DNA of 7,673 nt from Phyllobacteriaceae bacterium (GTDB lineage: Bacteria; Pseudomonadota; Alphaproteobacteria; Rhizobiales; Rhizobiaceae). The stretch covers positions 1,968 through 9,640 of the forward strand of contig JAHEGF010000118.1 in the NCBI GenBank assembly GCA_024645155.1, read 5' to 3'. Each line of letters opens with the position of its first letter. The first letter of the stretch is position 1. This document shows, in pieces, positions 6,852 to 7,673 of this stretch. Under the pieces are notes generated by a model that searched no databases, was not told where the DNA came from, and was given only the letters and a program-made list of their open reading frames with translations. A program made the translations under genes and the position numbers.

Positions 6852-6877
6852 TTACCGCCGATTGCCTCTCCCGGTAA
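6852..6877. promoter_or_regulatory. Candidate operator: TTACCG/CGGTAA inverted repeat
   Basis: TTACCG at 6852-6857 and CGGTAA at 6872-6877 are perfect inverted arms whose centres are 20 bp apart, about two helical turns. The dyad is 46-71 bp upstream of the amidohydrolase start, in the divergent spacer. A weak minus-strand promoter-like pair (TTTACC, 17 bp, GTAACT) coincides with it. A dimeric regulator could bind here. No regulator gene lies in the window. Confidence 0.3.
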
Positions 6878-6926
6878 AGCCCGTGGCGTGCGTTCATCCC
6901 GCAGGACAGGCTGCAAGCGCTGCCAC

Positions 6927-6954
6927 TTGCCGGTGCATTGTTATGTGCTAGCTT
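6927..6954 (+). promoter_or_regulatory. Candidate promoter of the adenylate cyclase gene
   Basis: TTGCCG at 6927-6932 and TAGCTT at 6949-6954 are separated by 16 bp and resemble alphaproteobacterial housekeeping -35 and -10 boxes. Transcription would begin near 6961 and leave a leader of about 40 nt before the TTG start. A small inverted repeat, GCAAG/CTTGC (6913-6917 and 6926-6930), overlaps the -35 box. Confidence 0.4.
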
Positions 6955-6990
6955 CGTCATGCCGCGATCCGCCAGTCGCAGCTTTGTATC

Positions 6991-7004
6991 GGGGGTTTCA
7001 TTTG
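6991..7004 (+). promoter_or_regulatory. Ribosome binding site and TTG start of the cyclase
   Basis: GGGGG at 6991-6995 lies 6 nt before the TTG at 7002. No in-frame ATG lies nearby upstream. The resulting start, MERRLTTIVAADLVGYSRLM, fits the usual family N-terminus. Another in-frame TTG at 6984 is possible but has no ribosome binding site as good. Confidence 0.6.
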
Positions 7005-7673
7005 GAACGGAGACTGACCACTATCGTCGCCGCCGATCTGGTTGGTTATTCGCGGCTGATGGCCGCCGATGAAGAGGGCGTCATCACACGGTTCCGTGCA
7101 GCCCGTTCAAAAATTGTCGATCCGGAACTGAAATCGGGCGGGGGCCGGATTATCAAGACAATGGGTGACGGGCTGCTGGTGGAATTTTCTTCGCCCGTTG
7201 ATGCGGTCCGCACATCGCTCGCGATCCAGCGGGCGATGGTGAAAGATCAGGCAGACACGCCGGAAAGCGAGAAGCTCAGGTTTCGTATCGGTATCAATCT
7301 TGGCGATGTGGTCATCGACGGCGAAGACATTCTGGGAGATGGTGTCAATGTCGCCGCCCGGCTTGAAAGCCTCGCACCCGCAGGTGGCATTTGCATTTCA
7401 CGCACTGTCCACGACCAGATTCATGGAAAAACAGACGCCCCCCTGGTCAGCCTTGGCCCGCAACAGGTCAAGAACATTCCCAATCCCGTCGAGACTTGGC
7501 GCGTAGAGATCGACGGGGTCAGCCCGGAGAAAACGGCGCGCGAAACCGCCGAGCGCCCTTCGATTGCCGTTCTGCCGTTCGACAACATGTCATCAGACCC
7601 CGAGCAGGAATTCCTCGCCGATGGCATTGTCGAGGACGTGATTACCGAATTGTCGCGGTTCCGTTCACTGTTT
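7002..7673 (+). CDS. Class III adenylate/guanylate cyclase with TolB-like segment (3' end outside window)
   Basis: The first 224 residues of a cytoplasmic nucleotide cyclase, open to the window edge. Class III cyclases make cAMP (or cGMP) from the nucleoside triphosphate with two metal ions. All key residues of one catalytic half are seen: metal-binding Asp12 (VAADLVGYSRLM) and Asp56 (KTMGDGLLVEF), the base-recognition Lys52, Asp113 in LGDGVNVAARLE, and transition-state Asn116 and Arg120. Lys52 with Asp113 points to ATP rather than GTP. After about 165 the domain ends. At 186-224 comes RPSIAVLPFDNMS and the following ADGI-EDVITELSRFRSLF stretch, the TolB-like segment that in many rhizobial cyclases leads into TPR repeats. 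The full protein is probably 500-600 residues. It is divergent from the amidohydrolase cluster. The signal it senses cannot be told; no sensor domain precedes the catalytic one. Confidence 0.92.
   Translation, partial: MERRLTTIVAADLVGYSRLMAADEEGVITRFRAARSKIVDPELKSGGGRIIKTMGDGLLVEFSSPVDAVRTSLAIQRAMVKDQADTPESEKLRFRIGINLGDVVIDGEDILGDGVNVAARLESLAPAGGICISRTVHDQIHGKTDAPLVSLGPQQVKNIPNPVETWRVEIDGVSPEKTARETAERPSIAVLPFDNMSSDPEQEFLADGIVEDVITELSRFRSLF

Noticed and set aside
6724..6960. Small minus-strand open frame across the divergent spacer
   Set aside because: It overlaps the amidohydrolase start in another frame, has no ribosome binding site that I can see and no recognisable product.
1..7673. CRISPR array, mobile element, attachment site or tandem repeats
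   Set aside because: No spaced direct repeats, transposase, integrase, terminal inverted repeats or tRNA-like sequence were seen, and composition looks even across the window.

Overview
The window is GC-rich, densely coded DNA that looks chromosomal. It most likely comes from an alphaproteobacterium, probably Hyphomicrobiales (Rhizobiales). The main reasons are a class III adenylate cyclase joined to a TolB-like segment, an alpha-2-macroglobulin with an N-terminal PAN/Apple domain, and an acetylpolyamine amidohydrolase close to the Mycoplana ramosa enzyme. This placement is inference; no rRNA or marker gene is present. I see no tRNA, rRNA, insertion sequence, phage gene or CRISPR array.

Layout. 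From position 1 to 3204 the minus strand carries the first 1068 residues of a secreted alpha-2-macroglobulin-like protease trap; its C-terminal half, including any thioester, lies outside the window. A 143-bp spacer follows. Then come three minus-strand genes, transcribed from right to left: an acetylpolyamine amidohydrolase/histone-deacetylase-fold hydrolase (6806 to 5784), a DauA-like FAD-dependent amino acid dehydrogenase (5784 to 4690), and a CPA2-type cation:proton antiporter (4577 to 3348). The first two overlap at TGATG and are almost certainly translationally coupled. The antiporter follows after 112 bp with its own strong ribosome binding site and may share the transcript. A 195-bp spacer separates this cluster from a divergent plus-strand gene, a class III adenylate cyclase (7002 to the window end) that starts with TTG and is cut by the window edge.

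How the genes may work together. A zinc deacylase coupled to a flavin dehydrogenase suggests a two-step catabolic route: remove an acetyl (or similar) group from an amine, then oxidise the freed amine. The dehydrogenase keeps the two arginines that bind the substrate carboxylate in Pseudomonas aeruginosa DauA. It has lost the glutamate that holds the arginine guanidinium and a key active-site histidine. Its substrate is therefore probably a carboxylate-bearing amine that is not arginine. The antiporter and cyclase may be linked to this only by position. The coupled hydrolase/dehydrogenase pair with its altered active site is the most interesting part of the window; the PAN plus TPR-like head of the macroglobulin is second.
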